This document shows, piece after piece, positions 1-6,684 of a stretch of 9,373 nucleotides of DNA. Origin of the DNA: CAWULT01 sp963923455. GTDB taxonomy: Bacteria; Acidobacteriota; Vicinamibacteria; Vicinamibacterales; UBA2999. The stretch lies in NCBI GenBank assembly GCA_963923455.1, contig CAWULT010000156.1, positions 1 to 9,373 of the forward strand. The letters run 5' to 3'. The translations under genes were made by a program, and so were the position numbers. The notes under the pieces are model-generated. The model saw only the letters and a program-made list of their open reading frames with translations. It was not told the origin of the DNA and ran no database searches. Positions within the stretch are counted from its first letter, which is position 1; every line of letters begins with the position of its first letter.

Positions 1-433
1 GGCGCGCCCGGGCCTCGGCGGTCATGGCCGGCACCCGTCCGTTGGCCGGTTCGATCACCATCGACGTCCGCCGCGAGGGCTGCCCGCGCTCGAGCCAGTG
101 GGGCGGGGGCGAGGTGGCCGACCCGACCGCGCCGGCATTGGCGGTCTCGGCCGTCTCGAGGTCGAACTCGGCGTTGTCGGCGGCGAGCTGCTTCTGGGCG
201 TCGGCCTGCCGCTTGTGGAACTCCTCTTCCGTCAGGGTCTGTCGCGTGCCCAGATCGGGCGCGCGTTCGAACGGCACGCCGAGCTCGGGTTCGCTGGTCC
301 AGACCCCCTGGAGATCCGGGTCACCCCATGGCGTCTTCGAGGCCGACCCGCCGCCCGTCTGCGCGCCCGACACCCCCTGCAGTCCGACGGCCACTGCGAG
401 CGCCCCGCACCACATCACCCACTGACGCTTCAT
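1..433 (-). CDS. Secreted protein of the Acidobacteria-expanded 'PWGDPDLQGVW' family, N-terminal part
   Basis: I read this reading frame directly from the minus strand; it is open from an ATG at 431-433 to the left edge, giving 144 codons with no stop. Residues 1-24 look like a Sec signal peptide (basic start, hydrophobic stretch, SGA before QT). The mature part begins with TPWGDPDLQGVW at residues 34-45, and SPPPHWLERGQPSRRTS follows at about 108-124. From memory, this motif pair marks a family of uncharacterised secreted proteins present in many copies in Vicinamibacteria and related Acidobacteriota. No function is established that I know of. A Shine-Dalgarno GGGAGG at 440-445 with a 6-nt spacer supports the start. 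It lies 160 bases downstream of the serine hydrolase gene on the same strand, so co-transcription is possible but not shown. The C-terminal part is outside the window. Confidence 0.8.
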   Translation of the reverse strand, partial: MKRQWVMWCGALAVAVGLQGVSGAQTGGGSASKTPWGDPDLQGVWTSEPELGVPFERAPDLGTRQTLTEEEFHKRQADAQKQLAADNAEFDLETAETANAGAVGSATSPPPHWLERGQPSRRTSMVIEPANGRVPAMTAEARAR

Positions 434-593
434 CACGCGCCTCCCAGCCTGCTCAGGTCCGGCGGATCCGTTGAGGACACGCGCCGCGAGGAGATTACCG
501 CCAATGCCCCTCGGGCGTCGACCTCCCCAATTCTGGTAGGGAGCGATGCACGCCAGGCATCCGACGGCCGCGTGTGGCCGCGACGGAGCACCG

Positions 594-1850
594 TCAGTCG
601 GCGATCGCCTGCACGACCAGGTTCTTGACGAGTTCGCGGTAATGCCGGCGCACGGGCCCAGGGGTGTTGGCCAGGAAGACGACGACCAGGTCCTCGCGGG
701 GGTCCACCCAGAACATCGTGCCCTGCGCGCCGCTCCACAGGAATTCCCCTGGCGTACCCGGCACGCCGGCCACGCCCGCCCGGGTGCGCACGGCCACGCC
801 GAGGCCGAAGCCGAAACCGTCGATGTGCTCCACCGCGAACTCGTGCAGCCGCGACACGTCCACGCCGGAGCCGAGCTGGTCGGCCGTCATGTACTCCACG
901 GACTTCCGGCTCAACAGCCGGGCGCCGTCGAGCTGTCCCTTGTTGAGCAGCATCTGCGCGAAGCGCACGTAGTCGACGGCCGTGCCCGACGCGCAGCCGC
1001 CGCCGCAGTCGTACTTCCACGGCGTCACCGGCAGGCGGAACGAGGGCGGCCGCCCCGTGTCGGGATCGACGGGCAGCGGCCTGGCGATCCGGTCGGCCTT
1101 CGCCGGCGGCACGACGAAGCCCGTGTCGACCATGCCGAGCGGACCGAAGACGCGCGCCTGCAGGAACTCGCCGAGCCGCTGGCGGCTGACGGCCTCGACG
1201 GCGAGGCCCGCCACGTCGAGCCCGTGGCTGTACTCCCAGGCGGTGCCCGGCTGGAAGTGCAGCGGCAGCCGGCCGAGTTCCGCCAGGAACTCGTCGCCCG
1301 TCTGGTCGGCGGCACTCTTCAACCTCTCGGAGTAGAGCCGGTGCAGCGGCGTGTCCCCGCGGTTGCCGTAGCTGACCCCCGCGGTGTGGCGCAGCATGTC
1401 CTGCAGCGTGGGCTGGCGGCGCGCGGGCACCGTCCCGGAGCCCACAGCTGCCACCGTCATGTCCTTGAGCGCCGGCAGATAGTTGCCGACCGGGTCGTTG
1501 AGCAGGAGCCGGCCTTCCTCGGCGAGCATCAGCGCGGCGACCGCCACCATCGGCTTCGTCATCGACGCCAGCGCGAAGATGGCGTCCTTCGGCATCGGGC
1601 GCCTGGCCGCCGGGTCCACGTAGCCGAACGCCTCGTGATAGACGAGCCTGCCCTTCCGGGCGACGGCGACGACGGCGCCCGGCATCCGGCCGGCGTCGAC
1701 ATCCGCCCGGATCGCTCGCGCGAGGCGCTCGAGCCGGGCGCTCGACAGGCCCACCGTCTCCGGCTTCCCCGTCGGGAGAGGTCCTGCGGCCACCGGCATC
1801 CACAGCAGGGCCACGCCGACGCCCACCATCAGTCCCGTCACACCACGCAT
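594..1850 (-). CDS. Exported serine hydrolase, class C beta-lactamase/esterase family
   Basis: This 418-residue protein belongs to the beta-lactamase-related serine hydrolases (penicillin-binding-protein fold, Pfam Beta-lactamase). A signal peptide covers about residues 1-23 (hydrophobic GLMVGVGVALLW, then PVAAG). The nucleophile motif SxxK is S96-M-T-K99 in FALASMTKPM. The second motif is Y207-S-H209, where classic class C enzymes have YxN. The conserved LRHTAGV lies at 153-159, and the C-terminal WSGAQGTMFWVDP at 372-384 takes the place of the KTG-type strand. Such proteins are mostly esterases, peptidases or amidases and only rarely true beta-lactamases, so the substrate is unknown. I chose the start at 1850 over an ATG at 1892 because GGAGAGGAG sits 7 nt upstream of it, a -10-like box at 1895-1900 fits a short leader, and the shorter form gives a normal signal peptide. 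It is divergent from the methyltransferase gene. Confidence 0.88.
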   Translation of the reverse strand: MRGVTGLMVGVGVALLWMPVAAGPLPTGKPETVGLSSARLERLARAIRADVDAGRMPGAVVAVARKGRLVYHEAFGYVDPAARRPMPKDAIFALASMTKPMVAVAALMLAEEGRLLLNDPVGNYLPALKDMTVAAVGSGTVPARRQPTLQDMLRHTAGVSYGNRGDTPLHRLYSERLKSAADQTGDEFLAELGRLPLHFQPGTAWEYSHGLDVAGLAVEAVSRQRLGEFLQARVFGPLGMVDTGFVVPPAKADRIARPLPVDPDTGRPPSFRLPVTPWKYDCGGGCASGTAVDYVRFAQMLLNKGQLDGARLLSRKSVEYMTADQLGSGVDVSRLHEFAVEHIDGFGFGLGVAVRTRAGVAGVPGTPGEFLWSGAQGTMFWVDPREDLVVVFLANTPGPVRRHYRELVKNLVVQAIAD

Positions 1851-1857
1851 GACACGG

Positions 1858-1866
1858 CTCCTCTCC
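1858..1866 (-). promoter_or_regulatory. Shine-Dalgarno deciding the serine hydrolase start
   Basis: The minus strand reads GGAGAGGAG here, followed by a 7-nt spacer and the ATG at 1848-1850. The alternative ATG at 1890-1892 has no purine-rich stretch upstream. This supports the shorter protein. Confidence 0.65.
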
Positions 1867-1894
1867 GCTCGCCCAGCGCTCGCGGTGCGCATAG

Positions 1895-1900
1895 CCTATA
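1895..1900 (-). promoter_or_regulatory. Candidate -10 box for the serine hydrolase gene
   Basis: The minus strand reads TATAGG within GGATATAGGC, a rare A/T patch in very GC-rich DNA. It would place the transcript start near 1888, giving a leader of about 38 nt that includes the Shine-Dalgarno at 1858-1866. No convincing -35 hexamer is visible 17 nt upstream, so this is a motif match only. Confidence 0.4.
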
Positions 1901-1971
1901 TCCAGCGCGGCCGGTGCGACCGCGTGACCTCCGGCGGTGCGTCGCCGGCGGTGCCGCCTCGCGAGCTCGTT

Positions 1972-1977
1972 TACGAT
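1972..1977 (+). promoter_or_regulatory. Candidate -10 box for the MetE-like gene
   Basis: TACGAT lies within CGTTTACGATCAC, the only A/T-rich patch upstream of the GTG at 2022. A start near 1984 would give a leader of about 38 nt. There is no recognisable -35. It pairs with the minus-strand box at 1895-1900 as a divergent promoter region of roughly 170 bases. Confidence 0.35.
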
Positions 1978-2009
1978 CACCGCGGGTGGCTCCGGGGCCG
2001 GAGTTCACC

Positions 2010-2016
2010 AGGGAGG
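2010..2016 (+). promoter_or_regulatory. Shine-Dalgarno deciding the GTG start of the MetE-like gene
   Basis: AGGGAGG is followed by a 5-nt spacer and GTG at 2022-2024. The open frame extends much further upstream, as far as 546, but that part overlaps the serine hydrolase gene and encodes arginine/histidine-rich low-complexity sequence. This site is therefore the best evidence for the real start. Confidence 0.7.
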
Positions 2017-2021
2017 CGGCC

Positions 2022-3185
2022 GTGACACATCGATCGATTCCGGTCTCGCACGTCGGCACCCTGCCACGACCCGAGGCGCTCGAGACGCTCTGCACGCGCT
2101 ACGAACAGCCCCGGGACGAGGCCGCCTTCCGCGCAACCGTGCCGGGTCTGGTGGCCGAGGTCGTCCGGCGGCAGGCCGGCCTCGGGCTCTCGATCGTCAA
2201 CGACGGCGAGTTCACCAAGCGGGGCGGCTTCTCCTACTACGCGCAGACGCGGCTGGCCGGCCTCGAACACCGGGCACCCGCGCGGACGCCTCCCGCCCGC
2301 GACATCACGGGCCGCGACGCGCGTGCCTTTCCCGGCTACTTCGCCGCCCGCCGCACGGGCGCCACGGTGGACACCGGCACCGGACGGCCGCACGCCCTGA
2401 ACCGGCCCCTCTTCTGCACCGGACCGATCCGGTACGTCGGCCAGGCCGACGTCAGCTTCGACGTCGACACGCTGCGCCAGGCGACCAGCGGGCTCGACGT
2501 CCGGCCCTTCCTGACGGCCGTGGCGCCGGGCACGATCGAGCACTGGCTCTGGAACGCGCACTACAAGACCGACGAAGAGTTCCTGTTCGCCATCGCCGAC
2601 GCGATGCACGAGGAGTACACGGCGATCGCGGGCGCCGGCATCCTGCTGCAGATCGACGATCCGGACCTGCCCGACGGCTGGCAGATGTTCCCAGACATGA
2701 CCGTCGCCGACTATCGTGCCTACGCGCGGCTGCGGGTGGACGCGCTCAACCACGCGCTCCGGGGCATCCCGGAGGAACTGGTACGCCTGCACGTCTGCTG
2801 GGGCAGCGGACACGGGCCGCACCGGCACGATATCCCGCTGCGCGAGATCGTGGATCTGGTGCTCGAGGTCCGGGCCGGCTGCTACCCGGTGGAAGCCGCC
2901 AATCCCCGCCACGAACACGAGTGGGAGGTGTGGCACGGGGTCGACCTGCCGGACGGCCGGACCCTGATGCCGGGCGTGGTGGGCCACGCCAGCGACGTGA
3001 TCGAGCACCCCGAACTCGTGGCGCAGCGGCTCGTGCGCTTCGCAAACCTGGTCGGACGGGAGCGCGTCGTCGCCGGCACCGACTGCGGGCTCGGCTCGCG
3101 CGTCAGCCACCCGGAGATCGCCTGGGCGAAGCTCGAGGCGCTCGTCGAAGGGGCGCGCCTCGCATCGGCCGCGCTGTGGGCGTGA
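2022..3185 (+). CDS. MetE-like zinc methyltransferase (cobalamin-independent methionine synthase family, single-domain)
   Basis: This 387-residue protein matches the C-terminal catalytic barrel of cobalamin-independent methionine synthase. It lacks the N-terminal half of full-length MetE (about 750 residues), so it resembles stand-alone members such as the Bacillus YxjG/YxjH type. The family opening SHVGTLPRP is at residues 9-17, and IVNDGEF follows at about 64-70. The zinc ligands known for MetE can all be placed: H257 and C259 in RLHVCWG, E291 in VEAANPRHEHEW, and C355 in AGTDCGLGSR. Family members move methyl or alkyl groups onto a zinc-bound thiol (homocysteine, or coenzyme M in epoxyalkane transferase). 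The acceptor and donor here are unknown. No signal peptide is seen, so it should be cytosolic. It is divergent from the serine hydrolase and convergent with ligAB, ending 84 bases from the ligB stop. A role in C1 transfer linked to aromatic catabolism is inference from position. Confidence 0.85.
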   Translation: MTHRSIPVSHVGTLPRPEALETLCTRYEQPRDEAAFRATVPGLVAEVVRRQAGLGLSIVNDGEFTKRGGFSYYAQTRLAGLEHRAPARTPPARDITGRDARAFPGYFAARRTGATVDTGTGRPHALNRPLFCTGPIRYVGQADVSFDVDTLRQATSGLDVRPFLTAVAPGTIEHWLWNAHYKTDEEFLFAIADAMHEEYTAIAGAGILLQIDDPDLPDGWQMFPDMTVADYRAYARLRVDALNHALRGIPEELVRLHVCWGSGHGPHRHDIPLREIVDLVLEVRAGCYPVEAANPRHEHEWEVWHGVDLPDGRTLMPGVVGHASDVIEHPELVAQRLVRFANLVGRERVVAGTDCGLGSRVSHPEIAWAKLEALVEGARLASAALWA

Positions 3186-3188
3186 GCC

Positions 3189-3200
3189 GGGGGCGCCCCC
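3189..3200. repeat. 12-bp perfect GC palindrome after the MetE-like stop
   Basis: GGGGGCGCCCCC begins 4 bases after the stop codon at 3183-3185. There is no T-tract, and it is too tight for a good RNA hairpin. It could contribute to transcript end processing, or it may be chance in GC-rich DNA. A second small hairpin, GCACG-CGTC-CGTGC, follows at 3220-3233. Confidence 0.3.
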
Positions 3201-3259
3201 GAGCCGCGGCAGGAGAACGGCACGCGTCCGTGCGTCGCCTCTCCGCCACGCCCCGCGGG

Positions 3260-3285
3260 GAACGCCGCGTCAGGCCGCGGCGTTC
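3260..3285. terminator. Hairpin across the ligB stop codon, candidate terminator between convergent genes
   Basis: GAACGCCGCG (3260-3269) pairs perfectly over 10 bp with CGCGGCGTTC (3276-3285) around a 6-nt loop. On the minus strand the upstream arm is the last ligB codons and the stop codon TGA falls in the loop region. The structure can form in transcripts from either direction, which suits the convergent arrangement with the MetE-like gene. No U-tract follows on either strand, so it may act as an mRNA 3'-end stabiliser or a Rho-associated end, not a classical intrinsic terminator. Confidence 0.5.
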
Positions 3286-4112
3286 TCGAACAGCATCATC
3301 CCGCCGGCCGTGTTGGAGATCGGGATGTGGTACGTGCGCTCGAGCTCACGTACACGGTCGCCGAGTGCGCCGCGCGCCGTCAGCCAGTTCAGCAGCTCGA
3401 TGCCCTGCGTGCCGGTCTCCTTCACCAGGTCGTTGATCGAGAACTGCGTGGCCCACGTCGGATTGGCCGCGAGGCTGTCCATGAACTGCAGGTCGAAGTG
3501 CTTGTTCAGGAAGCCGGCCCGCTCGCCTTCGAGCTGGTGCGACAACCCCCCGGTGCCGAGCACCAGCACGCGGGCATCCGACTCCCACGCCGTGATGGCG
3601 CGGCCGATCGCCTGTCCGAGCTTGTGGCAGCGCGAGGCCGACGGGAGCGGAAACAGTACGGTGTTGATGCACACCGGCACGACGGTCACCGGCCACTGCT
3701 GGTCGGGCCACAACAGCTTCATCGGCAGGGTGAAGGCGTGGTCGACGAGCATCTCCTGACAGGTCACGATGTCGAAGTCGTCTGCGACCAGCGACTCGAC
3801 CAGGTGCCACGACAGGGCCTCGTTGCCCGTGAAGGGCGCCGACACCGAGAGCCCCCAGCCCTCGTCGGCGTTCCGGTAACCGGGCGCCGCGCCGATGGCA
3901 AAGGTGGGCATCTTGTCCAGGAAGAAGTTGAGGCCGTGGTCGTTGTAGCAGACCACCGCGACGTCCGGCCTGGCCCGCGCCACCCATTCGCGGACGGGCA
4001 CGAACCCGTCGAAGAACGGCTTCCAGTATGGGTCGTCCTGCAGCTTCCTGGCGATGGCGCCGCCAATGGCGGGCACGTGTGAGGTGAGCACTCCGCCGAC
4101 GATCGTGGCCAT
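3270..4112 (-). CDS. ligB: Class III extradiol ring-cleavage dioxygenase, catalytic (beta) subunit, LigB type
   Basis: This 280-residue protein of the LigB family is the iron-binding subunit that opens catechol-type rings such as protocatechuate or gallate next to the hydroxyls (4,5-type cleavage). Key residues known from Sphingobium LigB can be placed: iron ligands H12 (GVLTSHVPAIGG), H59 (CYNDHGLNFF) and E239 (GIELLNW), and the catalytic base H192 (GTGGLSHQLEGER). No residue expected for activity is missing, and the length is close to the roughly 300 of LigB. No signal peptide is present, so it is cytosolic. The ATG at 4110-4112 is preferred because the sequence starts with the conserved MATIVGGVLTSH; AGGAG lies 10 nt upstream. 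The ligA stop is 17 nt upstream, so the two form one transcript. Protocatechuate, gallate or a methylated gallate are all plausible substrates; sequence alone does not decide. Confidence 0.9.
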   Translation of the reverse strand: MATIVGGVLTSHVPAIGGAIARKLQDDPYWKPFFDGFVPVREWVARARPDVAVVCYNDHGLNFFLDKMPTFAIGAAPGYRNADEGWGLSVSAPFTGNEALSWHLVESLVADDFDIVTCQEMLVDHAFTLPMKLLWPDQQWPVTVVPVCINTVLFPLPSASRCHKLGQAIGRAITAWESDARVLVLGTGGLSHQLEGERAGFLNKHFDLQFMDSLAANPTWATQFSINDLVKETGTQGIELLNWLTARGALGDRVRELERTYHIPISNTAGGMMLFENAAA

Positions 4113-4129
4113 GGTCCGTGGTCTCCTGG

Positions 4130-4489
4130 CTAGTCGTTGGCGGCAGCCGCCAGCTTCGCCCTGAACTGGTCCTTCGTCACGCCGGTCTGCTGGGCCCCGA
4201 TGTCCTGCATGTCGAGCCCGAAGATCCCCGCGAACTTCGCCAGATAGTAGGCGTTGCCGCCCGCGGCCAGCAGTTTCAGGACGTTGCGGCTGCGGATGGC
4301 CTCCCGCTGATCCTCGCTCAGGCCGTACTTGGCGCAGTAGCCGTCCTCGTCCGCCACGAACGCGTCCCGGTTGGCCTTCTCGTTGAACGAGAAACACATC
4401 TTGTTGAGTGCATACCCTTTCGAGGCCAGCCGGCCGTCGAAGAGGGCCGTGCCCCAGATATCGTCGTGAACCTGTCGCTGCTGAGTCAT
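4130..4489 (-). CDS. ligA: Extradiol dioxygenase small (alpha) subunit, LigA type
   Basis: This 119-residue protein of the LigA family caps the active site of the LigB subunit in protocatechuate 4,5-dioxygenase. Family features are ALNKMCFSFNEKANRDAF at 27-44, a tyrosine and glycine segment DEDGYCAKYGLSEDQ at 47-61, and the helix LLAAGGNAYYLAKFAG at 73-88. It is slightly shorter than the Sphingobium LigA (about 139 residues). The start at 4487-4489 has AGGGGA a few bases upstream. The gene is first in the ligA-ligB pair. A 143-base gap separates it from the membrane-protein gene upstream on the same strand, and that gap holds a likely terminator, so ligAB probably has its own promoter. An A/T-rich patch (GAATTATC on the minus strand, 4583-4590) is the only -10-like site I see there and is weak. 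Confidence 0.88.
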   Translation of the reverse strand: MTQQRQVHDDIWGTALFDGRLASKGYALNKMCFSFNEKANRDAFVADEDGYCAKYGLSEDQREAIRSRNVLKLLAAGGNAYYLAKFAGIFGLDMQDIGAQQTGVTKDQFRAKLAAAAND

Positions 4490-4602
4490 ACGTCGTCCCC
4501 TGGCACCGTCCGGCGCGCGGTAATGCAAGCGAGGTACCTGCCGAATCTGGTGGAATCGTCCCAGAGACGGCGGGGAGCCACTGATAATTCGCGGCAGCGG
4601 CG

Positions 4603-4633
4603 AAAAAAACTCTCGCCCGGCTGAATCGCGGGC
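4603..4633 (-). terminator. Candidate intrinsic terminator of the three-gene unit
   Basis: On the minus strand GCCCG (4629-4633, starting in the membrane-protein stop codon) can pair with CGGGC (4615-4619) across a 9-nt loop. GAGAG and then seven T residues (4603-4609) follow. The T-tract is striking in 70% GC DNA and lies in the right orientation. The stem is only 5 bp and is separated from the T-tract by 5 nt, so efficiency is uncertain. Confidence 0.45.
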
Positions 4634-6684
4634 TATCGCCGCCTCAGGAGCAGCAACGCGGGACCGTCGCCCGGCAGGTCCACCCACGCCTCGCCCTCGA
4701 GGGACCGGCCTGGGCCCGTTCGCGCGGGCGGACGCACGGAGACGTCGAGCCACCACAGCGCCGACCCGGAGGGGGCCGCGATCCTCACCCGCGCGTGCCC
4801 AGCGCCCGACGGCGTCACCCACAGGAGCAGTTCGGACCCGTTCTGCAGCGCGCGGGCGCTCTCGATCCCCTCCATGTCGCGCACGAACGACGGCCCAGAC
4901 CACGGCCGAACGGCGCGAAGCCCGTCCCAGTCGGCCACGACGGGCCGCCATGCGCCCTGCTCGCCGTCGGTCCAGGAGGCCGACCGATCGACGATAAAGC
5001 CGTACCCGGACTGGCGCGGGGCCCGTGCGAAGGCGTAGCCGGACGCGGTTCGGTTGGCGTAGCAGAGGGCCCCCTCGCGCTGGCACTCCTCCGGCACCGG
5101 CGCGGGACGGCACGGCAGCGGCCACCGGACGTCCGCGCGCCCCTCGCCCGCCAGCAGCACCTTCTCGCACCCGGGCGTGGACGCCGGCGGCTGGCTGACG
5201 CCGTCGTAGCCCAGGGTGCGCTCGGCGAAGACCTCAGGCAGCGGGGCATACAGGGACGGCCAGCCGGTGAGCACGCGCGACGCCAGCGCAGTGTGCTCGA
5301 CCTGCCCCGCCTCCGAGTGCCTCGGATGATAGGCGTAGACCGACCAGACCACCGAGCACGCGGCCACGAGCGCGAGCCGGGCCCGCCCCCGCGGAGACCC
5401 GGAGCCGGAGGTCATCGCCCGCAGCGCTGGAATGGCCAGGGGCATCAGCCAGAGGCCGTAGCGGCTCGGCCCCGGCGTGCCGCCGTGATTGACGTTCGGC
5501 GTCTGCGCGAACGTGAGCAGGCCGACCACGAGCGCGACGCCCGTCACGGCCACCTCCGGCCAGCGTTCGCGCCAGGCTGGCCAGCGAGGCAGCCCGAAGA
5601 GGCCCAGGACGAGGGCAACCGCGAGGCCCGGGGCGTGCACCGCCAGGCCGAGGTCGAGGTCGACGAGCGGCGTCAGCAACGCCGTGATGCCGGGCCACGA
5701 GCGCAGCGAGGCCGCGCTCAGCGGAGACACGACGCCGAGATGCCAGAGGTAATAGGCCGGGTGCAGGCCGGCCACGGCAAGCGCCCCCAGCGCGCCGAGC
5801 CACACTCGGCGTTCGCGAAACCCAGTGACCCAGCACGCGTACAGCGCCGCCAGCAGGAGCAGCGGCAGCAGCGCGGGGTTCTGGGCCGCGACCAGCCCGG
5901 CCAAGGCAAGCGCCGCCGCGGGACGTGATCGCAGCAGGCAGACGGCCATGGCGCCGAGGGCCACGATGAAGACGTCGGCGTGCGCCTTGTCCAGCCACCA
6001 GACCAGTGGCCCGAGGAGCACGAGCACGCCCGCGGACACGGGAAGGACGCGAAGCACGGTTGCACCGGCCAGGGCGACCAGCGCGATGTTGACGAGCGCG
6101 AACCCGTGGTTCGGGTGGAGCCCCAGCCAGCTGGCCGCGCGCAGCCACGGGGCGGCGAGCAGGGGGTACAGCCAGAAGTGCGCCAGATCCTGGCGCCCGT
6201 CCCGGCCCACGAGATCCAGGTGTCGCAACGGGGTCGGCGGCGCGCCCGACAGCGTGCCGAGCCACGCCTCGGCCTCGGCCACTTCGCCCGGCGACATCGC
6301 CGGCGGCCGCCCGAGCGAGAGTTGGCGCGCCATGGCCAGGTACTCGCCGCCGTCGCCCACCTGACGTGGGAACGACTCCATCACGAGGGTCGCGCCCAAG
6401 GCGACCACCAGTGCCACGACCTGGCGCCGGCGGTGGTCGGTCGGCCGGAGTGACGACACGCCGTCGGCCACGAGCGCCAGCACCAGCAGGACGCAGCCTT
6501 CCATCCAGAGCCGCCACGGATCCCGGGCGGAGACACGAAGCGGCCCGAGCGTGACCACGGTTCCGCCGATGGCGAGAAGCACCAGCGCGACCGCGCACAG
6601 CACACCGCCGGCAAATGCCAGCAGGCGACTGACGCGGGCTGTCACCGGCACGCCAGGGGCCTGCACGTGATCCGGCGCCGGCAT
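4633..6684 (-). CDS. Polytopic membrane protein, GT-C glycosyltransferase-like, with C-terminal extracytoplasmic domain
   Basis: This 683-residue protein has about ten or more hydrophobic segments between residues 20 and 455, among them LLAFAGGVLCAVALVLLAIG (21-40), CVLLVLALVADG (64-75) and VVALVVALGATLVM (89-102), and a long soluble tail of about 230 residues. After the third segment comes GDGGEYLAMAR (110-120), an acidic motif in the first outer loop like the catalytic loop of GT-C lipid-linked sugar transferases. Further on are HFWLYPLLAAP (169-179) and DKAHADVFIVALGAMAV (232-248), also common in that fold. The exact family is not recognised and the sugar role is inference. The soluble tail has paired cysteines (around PGCEK, LPCRPAP, EECQ and LCYAN) but no domain I know. 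The start ATG at 6682-6684 shares one base with the stop of the binding-protein gene (TGATG), with AGAGG 5 nt upstream, so the two are translationally coupled. Confidence 0.8.
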   Translation of the reverse strand: MPAPDHVQAPGVPVTARVSRLLAFAGGVLCAVALVLLAIGGTVVTLGPLRVSARDPWRLWMEGCVLLVLALVADGVSSLRPTDHRRRQVVALVVALGATLVMESFPRQVGDGGEYLAMARQLSLGRPPAMSPGEVAEAEAWLGTLSGAPPTPLRHLDLVGRDGRQDLAHFWLYPLLAAPWLRAASWLGLHPNHGFALVNIALVALAGATVLRVLPVSAGVLVLLGPLVWWLDKAHADVFIVALGAMAVCLLRSRPAAALALAGLVAAQNPALLPLLLLAALYACWVTGFRERRVWLGALGALAVAGLHPAYYLWHLGVVSPLSAASLRSWPGITALLTPLVDLDLGLAVHAPGLAVALVLGLFGLPRWPAWRERWPEVAVTGVALVVGLLTFAQTPNVNHGGTPGPSRYGLWLMPLAIPALRAMTSGSGSPRGRARLALVAACSVVWSVYAYHPRHSEAGQVEHTALASRVLTGWPSLYAPLPEVFAERTLGYDGVSQPPASTPGCEKVLLAGEGRADVRWPLPCRPAPVPEECQREGALCYANRTASGYAFARAPRQSGYGFIVDRSASWTDGEQGAWRPVVADWDGLRAVRPWSGPSFVRDMEGIESARALQNGSELLLWVTPSGAGHARVRIAAPSGSALWWLDVSVRPPARTGPGRSLEGEAWVDLPGDGPALLLLRRR

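Noticed and set aside
545..580. Small inverted repeats GATGC/GCATC (545-561) and CGGCC/GGCCG (565-580) after the serine hydrolase stop
   Set aside because: The stems are only 5 bp with no T-tract; this is expected by chance in this base composition and not enough to call a terminator.
433..1980. 515-residue minus-strand frame overlapping the serine hydrolase
   Set aside because: It is a shadow frame: Arg-rich, with no motif, while the other frame carries the complete SxxK hydrolase.
546..2021. Plus-strand open frame upstream of and continuous with the MetE-like gene, giving an apparent 879-residue protein
   Set aside because: It is antisense to the serine hydrolase gene, encodes Arg/His/Pro-rich sequence without family signatures, and a good Shine-Dalgarno supports the GTG at 2022. 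Long antisense frames are expected at about 70% GC.
4583..4590. A/T-rich patch GAATTATC (minus strand) as the ligAB promoter
   Set aside because: It is a poor match to -10, has no -35 partner, and would give a leader of nearly 90 nt. It is mentioned under ligA but not called as a feature.
4490..5170. N-terminal extension of the ligA frame into the upstream gene
   Set aside because: The sequence is low-complexity Arg/Ala/Gly and overlaps the membrane-protein gene. LigA homology begins only after the ATG at 4489, which has its own Shine-Dalgarno.
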